Assembly: GCF_030286045.1 (NCBI RefSeq)
Contig: NZ_CP127390.1
Span: 3,055,482 to 3,119,481, forward strand
Direction: 5' to 3'
From: Propionimicrobium sp. PCR01-08-3
GTDB taxonomy: Bacteria > Actinomycetota > Actinomycetes > Propionibacteriales > Propionibacteriaceae
DNA: 64,000 nucleotides
This document shows positions 54,402 to 63,427 of the stretch, piece by piece. The notes beneath the pieces were generated by a model. That model was not told the origin of the DNA, searched no databases, and was given only the letters and a program-made list of their open reading frames with translations. A program made the position numbers and the translations under genes. The first letter of the stretch is position 1. Each line of letters opens with the position of its first letter.

Positions 54402-54572
54402 CGTCCGCCTCTTCTGGTCGCTGTCATCGGCAAACCTCGTACAGCCTTGCGGCGGCTGCCACGGCGATGACGGATTCGGTCACCAGGAAGCGGGTCTATG
54501 GCATCCTGTGCGCGCGCACAGGATGATCGGGCAGTCTTGCTGTGCCGCAGGATCGACCGGAAAGGGGACAGT

Positions 54573-55766
54573 GTGCAGATCGCCACGGTTATCGACCTGC
54601 TCGTCGTGATCGCGATCATCGGACGCGCCATCACCGGGTTTCGTACCGGGCTGATCGGCGGGGTGATCGGTCTGGTCGGGGTGCTCGGCGGCGCAGCTTT
54701 CGGCGTGTGGGCCGGCCCTCAGCTGATCGAACTCATTCCGGCATTGGACGCCGGCCGCGCGATCCGCACCATCACCCTCATCGCTGCGGTGGGGATAGCC
54801 GCGCTGCTGGGCGACCTGATCGCCGGGCGGATCAAGAATCGTATTCGCCGCGGCAAGAAGCCGAAGGGCATCGACGCCTTCTTGGGCGCGATCGCATCGG
54901 CTGTGGTGATGGCCTTCATCTGCTGGTTCACGCTTGCCGCAGTGCGTCCGATAGCCCCGGCGGCGCTCGGCACTGCGATCGAGGAATCCCGCTCGTACCA
55001 GGTGCTCGACGAAGTGGTTCCCGATCAGTTCGATCAGCTTCCCGGGCAGGCAGCCGACATCTTGGTGACCGAGCTGCCGAAGGTCTTCGGCGGCGACGAG
55101 CCCACGCTGCCGATCCCCGAGCCGGACACCGACTCCCTCGACTCCGCCGGGGTGCAGGCGGCGGCCGCCAGCATCGTTCAGGTCTTCTCGGACGCCCCGA
55201 ACTGCCGCAACGATTCGGCGGGCAGCGGCTGGGTGGTTGCGCCGCAGCGCGTGGTCACCAACGCCCACGTGGTGGCCGGGGCCTCGACGGTCACCATCTC
55301 GGTCGGTGGCACCTCACCGCAATTGGAGACGAGCGTGGTGGCCTTCGACGAGGATCTCGATCTGGCCATCCTGGCGGTCCCCGCACTCGACGCGCCTGCA
55401 CTGGAACGCGCTCCCGAAAACCAGACGGCAGGAGACGATGCCGTGGCAGCGGGATTCCCCTACGGCGGCCCCTACCAGTTGAGCGCATCCCGCATCCGTG
55501 GCACGGTCACCGAATCCGATACCGACATCTATGGCGGACCGGGGATCTCACGCGAGGTCTACGCCATTCGCGGAGTGGTGCGTCCGGGCAATTCGGGCGG
55601 TCCCCTGCTGACCGACGACGGACGGGTCGCCGGTACGGTTTTCGCGATGTCGACGATGGACGCCCAGACCGGGTACGTGCTCACCGACGCCGCGACGGCC
55701 TCCTATTTGGACGCGGCCGCAGGCTACTCCGAACCCATTGCTGCCGGCAGCTGCATGGTTGGGTAG
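54573..55766 (+). CDS. marP: Membrane serine protease of the MarP type (CvpA plus trypsin-like domain)
   Basis: A 397-residue protein. The first 150 residues have four helices of the CvpA/colicin V production domain (TVIDLLVVIAIIGRAITGF). The remainder is an extracytoplasmic chymotrypsin-type protease: His in VTNAHVVAGAS, Asp in EDLDLAILAV, Ser in VRPGNSGGPLLT. MarP of mycobacteria cleaves peptidoglycan hydrolase RipA and maintains pH under acid (established); a similar role is inferred. GTG at 54573 follows AAAGGGGA. Confidence 0.9.
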   Translation: MQIATVIDLLVVIAIIGRAITGFRTGLIGGVIGLVGVLGGAAFGVWAGPQLIELIPALDAGRAIRTITLIAAVGIAALLGDLIAGRIKNRIRRGKKPKGIDAFLGAIASAVVMAFICWFTLAAVRPIAPAALGTAIEESRSYQVLDEVVPDQFDQLPGQAADILVTELPKVFGGDEPTLPIPEPDTDSLDSAGVQAAAASIVQVFSDAPNCRNDSAGSGWVVAPQRVVTNAHVVAGASTVTISVGGTSPQLETSVVAFDEDLDLAILAVPALDAPALERAPENQTAGDDAVAAGFPYGGPYQLSASRIRGTVTESDTDIYGGPGISREVYAIRGVVRPGNSGGPLLTDDGRVAGTVFAMSTMDAQTGYVLTDAATASYLDAAAGYSEPIAAGSCMVG

Positions 55767-55842
55767 ATCACTCATAGCGAATTACGCAATTCAAATGCGA
55801 GAAAACTTTCGTCCGCCCGATCGGACCAGCGAGAATATGAAC

Positions 55843-57153
55843 ATGGCTGATTCGCGTGTGGTGATCATCGGTGGGGGATTTGCGGGGCTGAACGCTGCCC
55901 GTGAGCTGACGAGCGCAGGTCATGAGGTGATGATCATCGACCGGCATGCGTACACGACGTTTCAGCCGCTGCTCTACCAGGTGGCCACCGGAGCGCTGAA
56001 CCCCGGCGACGTCACCTACTCGCTGCGCCGCTGGGCGTCCAACGACCGAAGCCATTTGGCGAGCTTCCGCCGGGCGACGGTGACCGGCATCGATTTCGAA
56101 AACAAGAAGGTCATCGTCAGCCGCGGCGAGCCGATCGGCTACGACAAGCTGCTCATCTGCCCGGGTGTCGGTGCCAACTTCTTCGGTATCCCGGGCGCCG
56201 ATCGGTACACCAAGCAGATCTACACCAGGCGCCAGGCGCTCGAGGTGCGCGACATCATCTTCTCCGGCCTCGAACTGATGGCAGCCGAGCGTGACCCGAA
56301 CAAGAGGTTCACCGCGATCGTCGTCGGCGGCGGCCCGACCGGCGTCGAGACCGCCGGTGCGCTCGCCGAGATGAAGACCCAGGCGTTGCCGGTGCTCTAC
56401 CCCGAGATCGGTGTCGACAACTTCCATGTCGTGCTGGTCGAGATGACCGACCGGCTGCTCGGCCCATTCGACCGCAGGCTGCAGCGCTACACCAAGCGGT
56501 CACTGTCCAAGCTGGGCGTCGATGTGCGGTTGAACACCGCCGTCAAAGAGGTGTTCGCCGATCATGTCGACTTCGCCGACGGGACGAAGCTCGACTGCGA
56601 CATCGTGGTCTGGGCCAGCGGCGTGGGCGTGCGTCCGGCCGTCAAGGACTGGGGCCTACCGCAGGGCCGCGGCGGGCGCATCCTGGTCGAGCCCGACCAG
56701 CGCGTGGTGGGTTTCGACGACGTCTACGCGGCCGGGGACGCCAGCATCTGCGAATCCGAGCCGCAGCCGCAGCTTGCTCAGCCGGCCATTCAGCAGGGCA
56801 AGCTGGTGGCCCACAACATCATGGCCGACAAGCAAGGCGGGGTCACCGAGACCTTCCACTACAACGACAAGGGCACCATGGCGACCATCGGACGCAATGC
56901 GGCCGTCGTCCAGCTGCCGCAGGGCGCCAAGATCACCGGGTTCCCGGCCTGGCTGCTGTGGGTGCTCGTACATATCGCGACTCTGCTCGGTGGCCGCAAC
57001 CGCATTTCCGCGATGCTCAACATGGCCGTCCGCTACATTTCGTGGCCGAAGTCGGCAGTGGGCATCATCGGGGATTACGTGGACGCGCCCTCCCGGCTGC
57101 CGGCCTCCGCCCAGCCAGAAAACGCCGACGACGAGAATCACTCCCAGGGGTAG
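55843..57153 (+). CDS. ndh: NADH dehydrogenase type II (NDH-2)
   Basis: A 436-residue flavoprotein passing electrons from NADH to quinone without proton pumping. RVVIIGGGFAGLNAAREL is the FAD motif and FTAIVVGGGPTGVETAGALA the NADH motif. FDDVYAAGDAS is near the C-terminal third. A hydrophobic stretch (AWLLWVLVHIATLLGG) anchors it in the membrane. ATG at 55843 is used (55837 is also possible). Its 3' end overlaps the convergent Gfo/Idh/MocA gene by 16 bases. Confidence 0.93.
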   Translation: MADSRVVIIGGGFAGLNAARELTSAGHEVMIIDRHAYTTFQPLLYQVATGALNPGDVTYSLRRWASNDRSHLASFRRATVTGIDFENKKVIVSRGEPIGYDKLLICPGVGANFFGIPGADRYTKQIYTRRQALEVRDIIFSGLELMAAERDPNKRFTAIVVGGGPTGVETAGALAEMKTQALPVLYPEIGVDNFHVVLVEMTDRLLGPFDRRLQRYTKRSLSKLGVDVRLNTAVKEVFADHVDFADGTKLDCDIVVWASGVGVRPAVKDWGLPQGRGGRILVEPDQRVVGFDDVYAAGDASICESEPQPQLAQPAIQQGKLVAHNIMADKQGGVTETFHYNDKGTMATIGRNAAVVQLPQGAKITGFPAWLLWVLVHIATLLGGRNRISAMLNMAVRYISWPKSAVGIIGDYVDAPSRLPASAQPENADDENHSQG

Positions 57154-58310
57154 ACGACGCCGATCTGCGCGCGGATGTCGTCCATGATCTGCATGACCTC
57201 GATGGTGTCCTGCCAGGTCATGTCCGGTGATTCGGTGAGCCCCGCCTCCAGGCAGCGGGCGACTTCGGCGGCCTCGTACTGGAATCCTCCGGGCACCGTT
57301 GAATCCCAGTCGACGGTGCCGCCATCCTTCGGGGTACCTTCGCCGAAAGTGCGCAGCCGCAGCACGCCGGGCCGGTAGAACTGCAAAGGAAGTTCCAGGG
57401 CGCCGCGTTCGAAGACGATCTCAGCCGAGGTGGCCGAGCGGCCGTCCAGATTGCTGCGTGCCACGCCGAGAGCGCCATCAGGACCGATACCCGGACGTGC
57501 GGCCGCGCTGCCATTGCCGGCCTGAGGGTCCACCTTCAGCACGGCAACGCTGCCCTGGTCGATTTGCACCGCCCGATGGGTGTCGGACGAGATGCCGAAT
57601 TCGCCGGGAAGCAGGCGTCCGGTGGCGATCATCTCGGTCGGTTTGCCCAAGATCTCATGCAGGAACGACACCGGATAGATGCCCAGGTCGAGCAGTGCGC
57701 CACCACCCAGCTCGGGCTGCACCATACGTGCACGATCGCGCAGCGATTGGCCGTGGTCGGCCTGCACCGAAACCACGTGCCCCAGCTCGCCATTGGCGAT
57801 GATCTGCCGGATGACACGGTAGTGCGGCAGATGCCGGCTCCACATCGCCTCCATCGCGAACAATCCGGCCTGACCAGCGGCACCCGTGACCTCGCGAGCC
57901 TGGTCGGCAGTCATCGTGAACGACTTCTCCACCAAGACGGGCTTGCCGGCCCGAAGCGCCAGCAGCGCGTGGTCGGCATGCATTGGGTGAATGGTCGAGA
58001 CATAGATGGCATCGATACCCGGGTCTGCGACCAACTGATCGTAGGAGCCATAGGCCCGGTCGGCTCCGAAGTCGGCGGCAAATGCCTCGGCGCGGTCCGC
58101 GTCGCGCGCCGCCACCGCCGCGATACGCGAACGCGTGTAGGCGGGCACATCGCGGGCGAAGGTTTTGGCGATTCCGCCCGCGCCGATGATTCCCCATCGC
58201 AATGGCGGGGCGTCCATCGGATCAGGCAGCGTCAGGCCTTCGGCCAGCCGGGCCAGCTCGTCCGGTAGATCGGGTATCAGCGAATGCGGGTTGCCGCCGT
58301 TGGTTGACAT
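57138..58310 (-). CDS. Gfo/Idh/MocA family oxidoreductase
   Basis: A 390-residue NAD(P)-dependent dehydrogenase of the glucose-fructose oxidoreductase/inositol dehydrogenase family. LRWGIIGAGGIAKTFARDV is the Rossmann motif, followed by STIHPMHADHALLALRAGKP and VLVEKSFTM, where the usual EKP is EKS. Substrate is probably a sugar or inositol derivative. The start may instead lie at a later methionine (MDAPPLRW). It converges with ndh. Confidence 0.88.
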   Translation of the reverse strand: MSTNGGNPHSLIPDLPDELARLAEGLTLPDPMDAPPLRWGIIGAGGIAKTFARDVPAYTRSRIAAVAARDADRAEAFAADFGADRAYGSYDQLVADPGIDAIYVSTIHPMHADHALLALRAGKPVLVEKSFTMTADQAREVTGAAGQAGLFAMEAMWSRHLPHYRVIRQIIANGELGHVVSVQADHGQSLRDRARMVQPELGGGALLDLGIYPVSFLHEILGKPTEMIATGRLLPGEFGISSDTHRAVQIDQGSVAVLKVDPQAGNGSAAARPGIGPDGALGVARSNLDGRSATSAEIVFERGALELPLQFYRPGVLRLRTFGEGTPKDGGTVDWDSTVPGGFQYEAAEVARCLEAGLTESPDMTWQDTIEVMQIMDDIRAQIGVVYPWE

Positions 58311-58359
58311 GTGACGATTCTGTCACGCTTCCGCGTGCCGGGCACCGGCCGCGTTGCAG

Positions 58360-58728
58360 CTACCACTGGGTCACCACGGAGCTGCTGGCCTTCCAGACAC
58401 CATCCGACTTCAGGAATGTCTGGCGAATCTGCAGGTGCCACTGCTGATGCTCGCCATAAAGGGTTGCGTCCGACAAGACCTTGCCGACCAGGGTGGCCGT
58501 CGTCTTCTCGGCGGTGACGCTGGTGTCGAGGAAGTCGAAGCTGTGATAAACCATTTGGTCGCTGCGAAGCTGGCTCAGCCACTGCCCCTTGGTCTGGACC
58601 TTCCCGGTGATGTGAGTGCGGGTGAATCCAGCGGTCAGAAGCTCATCGAGCTTGTCGAAGTCTTTGTCGACGAGCGCTCCGAGTTGATCGCGATAGTTCG
58701 CTTCGATCGCTTCGCGGTCGGTTTGCAT
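58360..58728 (-). CDS. NTF2-like (SnoaL/DUF4440-type) protein
   Basis: A 122-residue single NTF2-like domain (DREAIEANYRDQLGALVDKD, then FTRTHITGKVQTKGQWLSQL and VWKASSSVVTQW). Family members are small enzymes or binding proteins of many kinds. ATG at 58728 with GAGGAG upstream decides the start over a longer open frame. It is read divergently from ldh's upstream region. Role unknown. Confidence 0.85.
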   Translation of the reverse strand: MQTDREAIEANYRDQLGALVDKDFDKLDELLTAGFTRTHITGKVQTKGQWLSQLRSDQMVYHSFDFLDTSVTAEKTTATLVGKVLSDATLYGEHQQWHLQIRQTFLKSDGVWKASSSVVTQW

Positions 58729-59098
58729 GAGGTTCTCCTCATCTGCCAAAGGGACGCGCAAGTCGTCGTCCCAACCGGTGCGATCGGCCTTCGATCGCGT
58801 CCACACTGCCCAGGGTAGGCCAGCGTGGATGCCGGGCGACGGTTCTTTGACGAGTTGGTGTTCACCCTGGCTTCGCTTATGGCGAAGGACGGTAGCGGGT
58901 GTTTCGTCGGCTCGCCACACTGCGTTGACGTTCGCTTGCGGTGGATGTCGCGGTATGGCATGCCAGCGGCTTGCAGAATCCGGCAGCTCCTGGCATCGCC
59001 TATCCCATGAGGATGCGCCCGAGCCCTGTTCCTATCGCCTCTTGACAGCTGACCGTGCGAAAAGTTCCACAACTGGTGACACAGGAAGGCGATTCGAA

Positions 59099-59167
59099 AT
59101 GATAGATCGATCTAAGGTCCCTCCGATAAATTACCGCTGCGTGTCGCTTCCTGGATCGGGCGCCTGA
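59099..59167 (+). CDS. Possible 22-residue leader peptide
   Basis: ATG at 59099 preceded at 9 bases by AGGAAGG, a strong ribosome site, opens 22 codons beginning MIDRSKVPPINYRC. A hairpin follows 12 bases after the stop. It reads in the direction of ldh. Composition is slightly AT-richer than its neighbours. It may be a leader peptide or a small protein; function unknown. Confidence 0.35.
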   Translation: MIDRSKVPPINYRCVSLPGSGA

Positions 59168-59178
59168 CTGCGTTGTCA

Positions 59179-59211
59179 GCCCGCCCACGTGCCACCAGCA
59201 CGAGGGCGGGC
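59179..59211 (+). terminator. GC-rich hairpin between the small ORF and ldh
   Basis: GCCCGCCC (59179-59186) pairs with GGGCGGGC (59204-59211). There is no T run after it, so termination would be weak. It lies 319 bases ahead of ldh and could be an attenuator or the end of a separate small transcript. Confidence 0.45.
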
Positions 59212-59529
59212 CTCCGCCTTGTCATGCATCCCGCCCAGAAACCGCCACGCGACGCGTTAATTTATCGTCAGGCCCTAAGGAGACGATCACGGAAGGATTT
59301 GCACGGCTACCCTGGCATTGCATCGGCTCGGGCAAGAGCAGAGCGGCGGGCCCGTTAGAGGTCACACCCTCTGGTCGAGCGGGGTGATTTCGAGACCCGC
59401 TGGCAGGACCGTTTCCGGAACTGGTTATGGGCCCACGACGACTCGACGAACGAAGTGCTATGAATCGGCGGGTGGGACACGCAATAATGACCTTGGACGT
59501 CCGGTAATCCACGATCTGGAGAAGGCTCG

Positions 59530-60534
59530 ATGACTGCGCAGACACCCACCAATAGCCCCGAATCCCTGTACCCGACGCAGGGCGACAACCGTCCGACGAA
59601 GGTCGCGATCATCGGAGCCGGCGCCGTCGGCTCGACCCTCGCCTATGCCTGTGTGATCCGTGGGGTCGCACGCGAGGTCGTGCTGCAGGACATCAACAAG
59701 GAGAAGGTCGAAGCCGAGGCGATGGATATCGCGCACGGCATTCAGTTCACTCCGGCCGCGTCGGTCGCCGGTTCGGACGATGTGGAGATCTGCCGTGACG
59801 CCGATGTCGTGGTGATCACTGCCGGCGCGCGGCAGAAGCCGGGGCAGTCGCGCCTGGAGTTGGCCGGGGCGACCGTCTCGATCATGGAGAAGATCCTTCC
59901 GGGTCTGACGTCGGTGGCGCCGAACGCGATCTACATCATGGTGGCGAACCCGGTTGATGTGGTGACCTATGCGTCCCTCAAGATGACGGGGCTTCCCGCC
60001 AATCAGATGTTCGGATCGGGGACTGTGCTCGATTCGTCCCGGCTGCGTTATTTGGTCTCGCTGCACACCGGAACCGCAGTACAGAACATCCACGCCTACA
60101 TCGCCGGCGAACACGGTGATTCGGAGGTTCCGCTGTGGGCATCCGCCGAGATCGGCAACGTGCCGCTGAGCAGGTGGGGAAAGACGGTCAGCGGCGGCGA
60201 GTTCGATGCGGACCTGCGGGCGAAGATCGGCCATGAGGTGATGGAATCCGCCTATCACATCATCGAGGGCAAGGGCTCCACCAACTATGCGGTCGGACTG
60301 GCGGTGTCCCGGATCATCGCGGCGGTGCTGAACGACGAACAACGCGTGCTGACCGTCTCGACCTTGCTGAACGAGTGGGCCGGCATCACCGATGTCTGCA
60401 TGTCAACGCCGACCATCGTGGGCCGCAATGGTGTCGGACGCCGTCTGCTGCCCTACCTGTCGATGGACGAAAGGGACGCCCTGACAAGCTCCGCCATCCG
60501 GCTGCGCGATGTCGCCCGGTCTCTCGGGTACTGA
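59530..60534 (+). CDS. ldh: L-lactate dehydrogenase
   Basis: Reduces pyruvate to L-lactate with NADH, regenerating NAD+ in fermentation. The 334-residue protein has VAIIGAGAVGSTLAYACV, TAGARQKPGQSRLEL, MVANPVDVVTYASLKMTGLP and the catalytic GEHGDSEVPLW. GGAGAAGG precedes the ATG. A leader of unusual structure lies upstream. It complements the pta and ackA fermentation genes of the window. Confidence 0.96.
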   Translation: MTAQTPTNSPESLYPTQGDNRPTKVAIIGAGAVGSTLAYACVIRGVAREVVLQDINKEKVEAEAMDIAHGIQFTPAASVAGSDDVEICRDADVVVITAGARQKPGQSRLELAGATVSIMEKILPGLTSVAPNAIYIMVANPVDVVTYASLKMTGLPANQMFGSGTVLDSSRLRYLVSLHTGTAVQNIHAYIAGEHGDSEVPLWASAEIGNVPLSRWGKTVSGGEFDADLRAKIGHEVMESAYHIIEGKGSTNYAVGLAVSRIIAAVLNDEQRVLTVSTLLNEWAGITDVCMSTPTIVGRNGVGRRLLPYLSMDERDALTSSAIRLRDVARSLGY

Positions 60535-61103
60535 TATTCGGGCGAATACCGCGGTACTGATGACCTGTTGATCCGTCTGGAGCGCACAGAACCCAACGCC
60601 TGGGCAGCTGCGGTCGAGCGACCAGGGCAGGCGCGCATGCTCTCAAACCGACGAGAATCCGGCGGCGGTGCGACTTCTCGGTCAAGAGGCCAGTCGGTCA
60701 AATGGCGGACGGCTGGCATCGGCCCAGGAGGGAATCATCTTGCTGCCATCATCGCTCGTGTAGAAGACAGCGACGTAGTTACACCGATGTAGTTTTCCCC
60801 AGGATGTGGATCGATCTGTGGAAAACTCTGGTGAGTTATCCGCATCTGTGTGGAAACAGCTCATGCTGTTTCATTAAAATCTGGTTGACTAGGTGATCTT
60901 CTAGCAAACTTGTCCACGGTGCGGACCGGCGAGAAATCCCCCGACCTGGCTTGGAGCGGGGAGAACCTAGAAGCAGAGCGGGATCATCATCCCGGTTTCA
61001 GGCGGCTTCCAATGGTCAACGAGAGTGTTCACGCGGTAGCGGCGACCAGAACGATGTCTGCCGAATCTGGTCCCGGTCGACCTGGTTCTTCTCTGGAGGA
61101 TCC
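60535..61103. other. Intergenic region with DnaA-box-like 9-mers
   Basis: 569 bases after ldh and before the 3' end of the sensor kinase gene (which is read toward it). No convincing gene. The middle, AT-rich part contains a cluster of 9-mers like DnaA boxes, described separately. Confidence 0.5.
60793..60918. promoter_or_regulatory. Cluster of DnaA-box-like 9-mers
   Basis: Within 126 bases are TTTTCCCCA (60793), TGTGGATCG (60805), TGTGGAAAA (60817), TTATCCGCA (60836), TGTGGAAAC (60849) and TTGTCCACG (60910). Compared with TTATCCACA or TTGTCCACA, three differ at one base and the rest at two or more. The stretch is AT-rich for this genome. No replication gene is near, so this is not an obvious oriC. 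Confidence 0.45.
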
Positions 61104-62537
61104 TCAGTCGTCGTATTCGGCGAGGGTCTCCGGAGGCGCGGCCGGCAGCACGACGGTGAATTTCGCGCCGGCACCCTCCTGGTTCGAAGCGCTCACCGTG
61201 CCGCCGTGCGCGTTGATGGTGTGTGCGACGATCGATAACCCAAGCCCGGTGCCTGGGGTATTGCGTGCCTTGTTCGACCGGTAGAAACGGTCGAAGATCT
61301 TATCCAGATCTTCCGCTGCGATGCCGGGGCCTTCGTCCCAAATCGTCAGCTCGTCGCCGGCTATCTTGACATGCACCGTGCCGCCATCGGGAGAGAACTT
61401 GACCGCGTTGTCGAGCAGGTTCGTCACCGCCCGCTCCAACGTGTCGGGCTCGCCGACGATGAAATGCGGCTGCAGGGTGACATCGAAATCCAGGCCCGGA
61501 CCGCGCCGCTTCGCGCGTTCGACAGCCGCCGCCACCACATCAGCAAAGTCCAGCGGTTCACGGCTCGGCATCACGACATCGTCGCGGCTGAGCTGCACCA
61601 GGTCACCCACCAGCGACGTGAACTCGCCGAGCTGGGCCGCCACATCGGTCAGGATCTCGGCGCGGGCGCCGGGCGGGAGCATGCCCGACTTTTCGTCCGC
61701 CACCAGCAGTTCGATGTTGGTGCGCATTGAGGTCAAAGGCGTGCGCAGCTCGTGCCCGGCGTCCGCGATGAGCCGTCGTTGCCGGTCTCGGGAGCTGGCC
61801 AGCGAATGCATCATGGTGTCGAAGCTGCGCGAGAGATCGCCGATCTCATCGGTGCTGTAGACACCGGTCGACCCGGCGAGGCCGAGTGGCGCCAACTCGT
61901 CGGTTTCGGAGACTCGGGTGACCGCATTCGAAAGCTCGCGCAGCGGCGCCATCAGCCGGCGTCCGGTGAGATAGCCCATGGACGCACTCAACAGCACCAG
62001 CACGCCGCCACAGACACCGACCAACCGGCCGATATCGCGCAGCGTCGCGAGGGTCGGAGTCAGGGGCCGGGCCAGCACGATCGCGTAGCGTCCGGTCTCG
62101 GTGCTCAGCGGCACCGCAACCACGCGATACGGCTGCTCATCGGTGCCGATGGTCGACCGGGTCGAGCTTCCGGTCTGAGTGCGCGCGATCGCGATCTCGT
62201 CAGGGCCCGGATCGATGCTGGCGCTGATGCCTTGAACGCGTACCACCGACTTGTCGGCCCGCACCAGCAAGATCGTGACATTGGTGGCCTGCAGGGCGGA
62301 CGCGTTGACCCCGCCCAGCCCCTCGACGTCGGTGCTGATCGGTTCGGACGCATAACTGGCGACCTCGAGCAGTTCTTGATCGAGCTGGCTGTACATCGAA
62401 CTACGCGCCGTGACATAGGTCAGCATGCCGATGAGAAGCACCGACAACGCAACGCCGATCGCGGTCAGGTAGGCGAGCCGCAGTTGAAGCGAGCCGCGCT
62501 CGGTCTGCCGCAGCTTGTCAGCCAAACGCCGAATCAC
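61104..62537 (-). CDS. mprB: Sensor histidine kinase, MprB-like
   Basis: A 477-residue membrane sensor. TM1 is at about residues 22-43, an extracytoplasmic domain at 44-165 and TM2 near 172-190, followed by a HAMP region. The H-box is [20 protein letters not shown] (phospho-His), with the ATPase motifs [21 protein letters not shown] and [11 protein letters not shown]. It is translationally coupled to the upstream response regulator (ATGA overlap). In mycobacteria MprAB reacts to envelope stress (established); here it is inferred by resemblance. Confidence 0.9.
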   Translation of the reverse strand: MIRRLADKLRQTERGSLQLRLAYLTAIGVALSVLLIGMLTYVTARSSMYSQLDQELLEVASYASEPISTDVEGLGGVNASALQATNVTILLVRADKSVVRVQGISASIDPGPDEIAIARTQTGSSTRSTIGTDEQPYRVVAVPLSTETGRYAIVLARPLTPTLATLRDIGRLVGVCGGVLVLLSASMGYLTGRRLMAPLRELSNAVTRVSETDELAPLGLAGSTGVYSTDEIGDLSRSFDTMMHSLASSRDRQRRLIADAGHELRTPLTSMRTNIELLVADEKSGMLPPGARAEILTDVAAQLGEFTSLVGDLVQLSRDDVVMPSREPLDFADVVAAAVERAKRRGPGLDFDVTLQPHFIVGEPDTLERAVTNLLDNAVKFSPDGGTVHVKIAGDELTIWDEGPGIAAEDLDKIFDRFYRSNKARNTPGTGLGLSIVAHTINAHGGTVSASNQEGAGAKFTVVLPAAPPETLAEYDD

Positions 62538-63223
62538 GGGGCGGTTTCACGCAGGACATATCCGACTCCCCGGACCGTGTGGATCAACCGCGGCTCGCCA
62601 TCTTGTTCGGTCTTGCGGCGCAGATAGCCGATGTAGACCTCGAGTGAGTTCGCTGTGGTCGGGAAGTCGAAGCCCCAGACCTCGTTGAGCAGCCAGCTAC
62701 GCTCCAGCACGTGGCGCGGATGCTCCATGAAAGTCTGCAGCAGGGCGAATTCGGTGCGAGTCAGGCTGATGCGCCTGCCCCGCCGGGTCACCTCGCGAGA
62801 CGAGGTGTCCATCTGTAGATCATCGAAGGACAAGATTTCGGTGGTGGCCTCGGCGTCCGGACGAGAACGCCGGGTCAAAGCGCGGATCCTCGCGGTGAGC
62901 TCCTCCAAGGAGAAGGGCTTCACCATGTAGTCGTCGGCCCCCGCGTCCAAACCGTCGACCCGGTCACCGACGGCATCGCGGGCGGTCAGGATAAGAATGG
63001 GCACGTCATTGCCCGATTGCCGGAGCATCCTTGTGGTTTCCAACCCGTCCAGTCGGGGCATCATGACATCCATCACGACGGCGTCCGGGCGGGCCGACGA
63101 CAGTTTGGCGAGTGCCTCCAAGCCATCCTCGGCGGTGCTGACCTCGTAACCGCTGCCATATTGAAGAGATCGAGCCAGAGAATCGCGAACGGCCTGGTCG
63201 TCGTCAACAACAAGGATCTGCAT
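62534..63223 (-). CDS. mprA: Response regulator, MprA-like (OmpR family)
   Basis: A 229-residue receiver plus winged-helix regulator. [13 protein letters not shown] holds the acidic pocket, [14 protein letters not shown] the phospho-Asp, and [11 protein letters not shown] plus DYMVKPF the switch Thr and Lys. The C-terminal part ([20 protein letters not shown]) binds DNA. ATG at 63223 rather than an upstream start gives the family-typical MQILVVDDD. It is coupled to the kinase. Confidence 0.92.
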   Translation of the reverse strand: MQILVVDDDQAVRDSLARSLQYGSGYEVSTAEDGLEALAKLSSARPDAVVMDVMMPRLDGLETTRMLRQSGNDVPILILTARDAVGDRVDGLDAGADDYMVKPFSLEELTARIRALTRRSRPDAEATTEILSFDDLQMDTSSREVTRRGRRISLTRTEFALLQTFMEHPRHVLERSWLLNEVWGFDFPTTANSLEVYIGYLRRKTEQDGEPRLIHTVRGVGYVLRETAP

Positions 63224-63427
63224 ACCTATAGATTGCCACATGTGATCTTCATGCGGGTCGCAGGCTTCGCCCTCCAAGAAACCTCTGCTGCCTGGCGCGC
63301 CTGGGATCGGGTCCGGTTGCGCTGCTCATGCTCATTCGCACCCACGATCTCGAAGGCCCGCAAGGAACTTCGTATGACTCTTCAGCGTTCGTGAGGACGA
63401 ACCAAGCGCCACCTCAATTGGATCAGG

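Larger units (their letters stand above)
58729..59529. other. Upstream region of ldh
   Basis: About 800 bases. It holds a small ORF (59099-59167), a GC hairpin (59179-59211) and, just before ldh, GGAGAAGG as ribosome site. Other frames look non-coding. TTGACA at 59042-59047 is an excellent -35 but has no good -10 at the right distance. Confidence 0.5.

Noticed and set aside
60682-60864. 60-codon minus-strand ORF after ldh
   Set aside because: It overlaps the DnaA-box-like cluster, resembles no family and lacks a ribosome site.
60793-60918. Chromosomal origin oriC
   Set aside because: No dnaA, dnaN, gyrB or rpmH nearby and only imperfect boxes, so it is reported only as a DnaA-box-like cluster.
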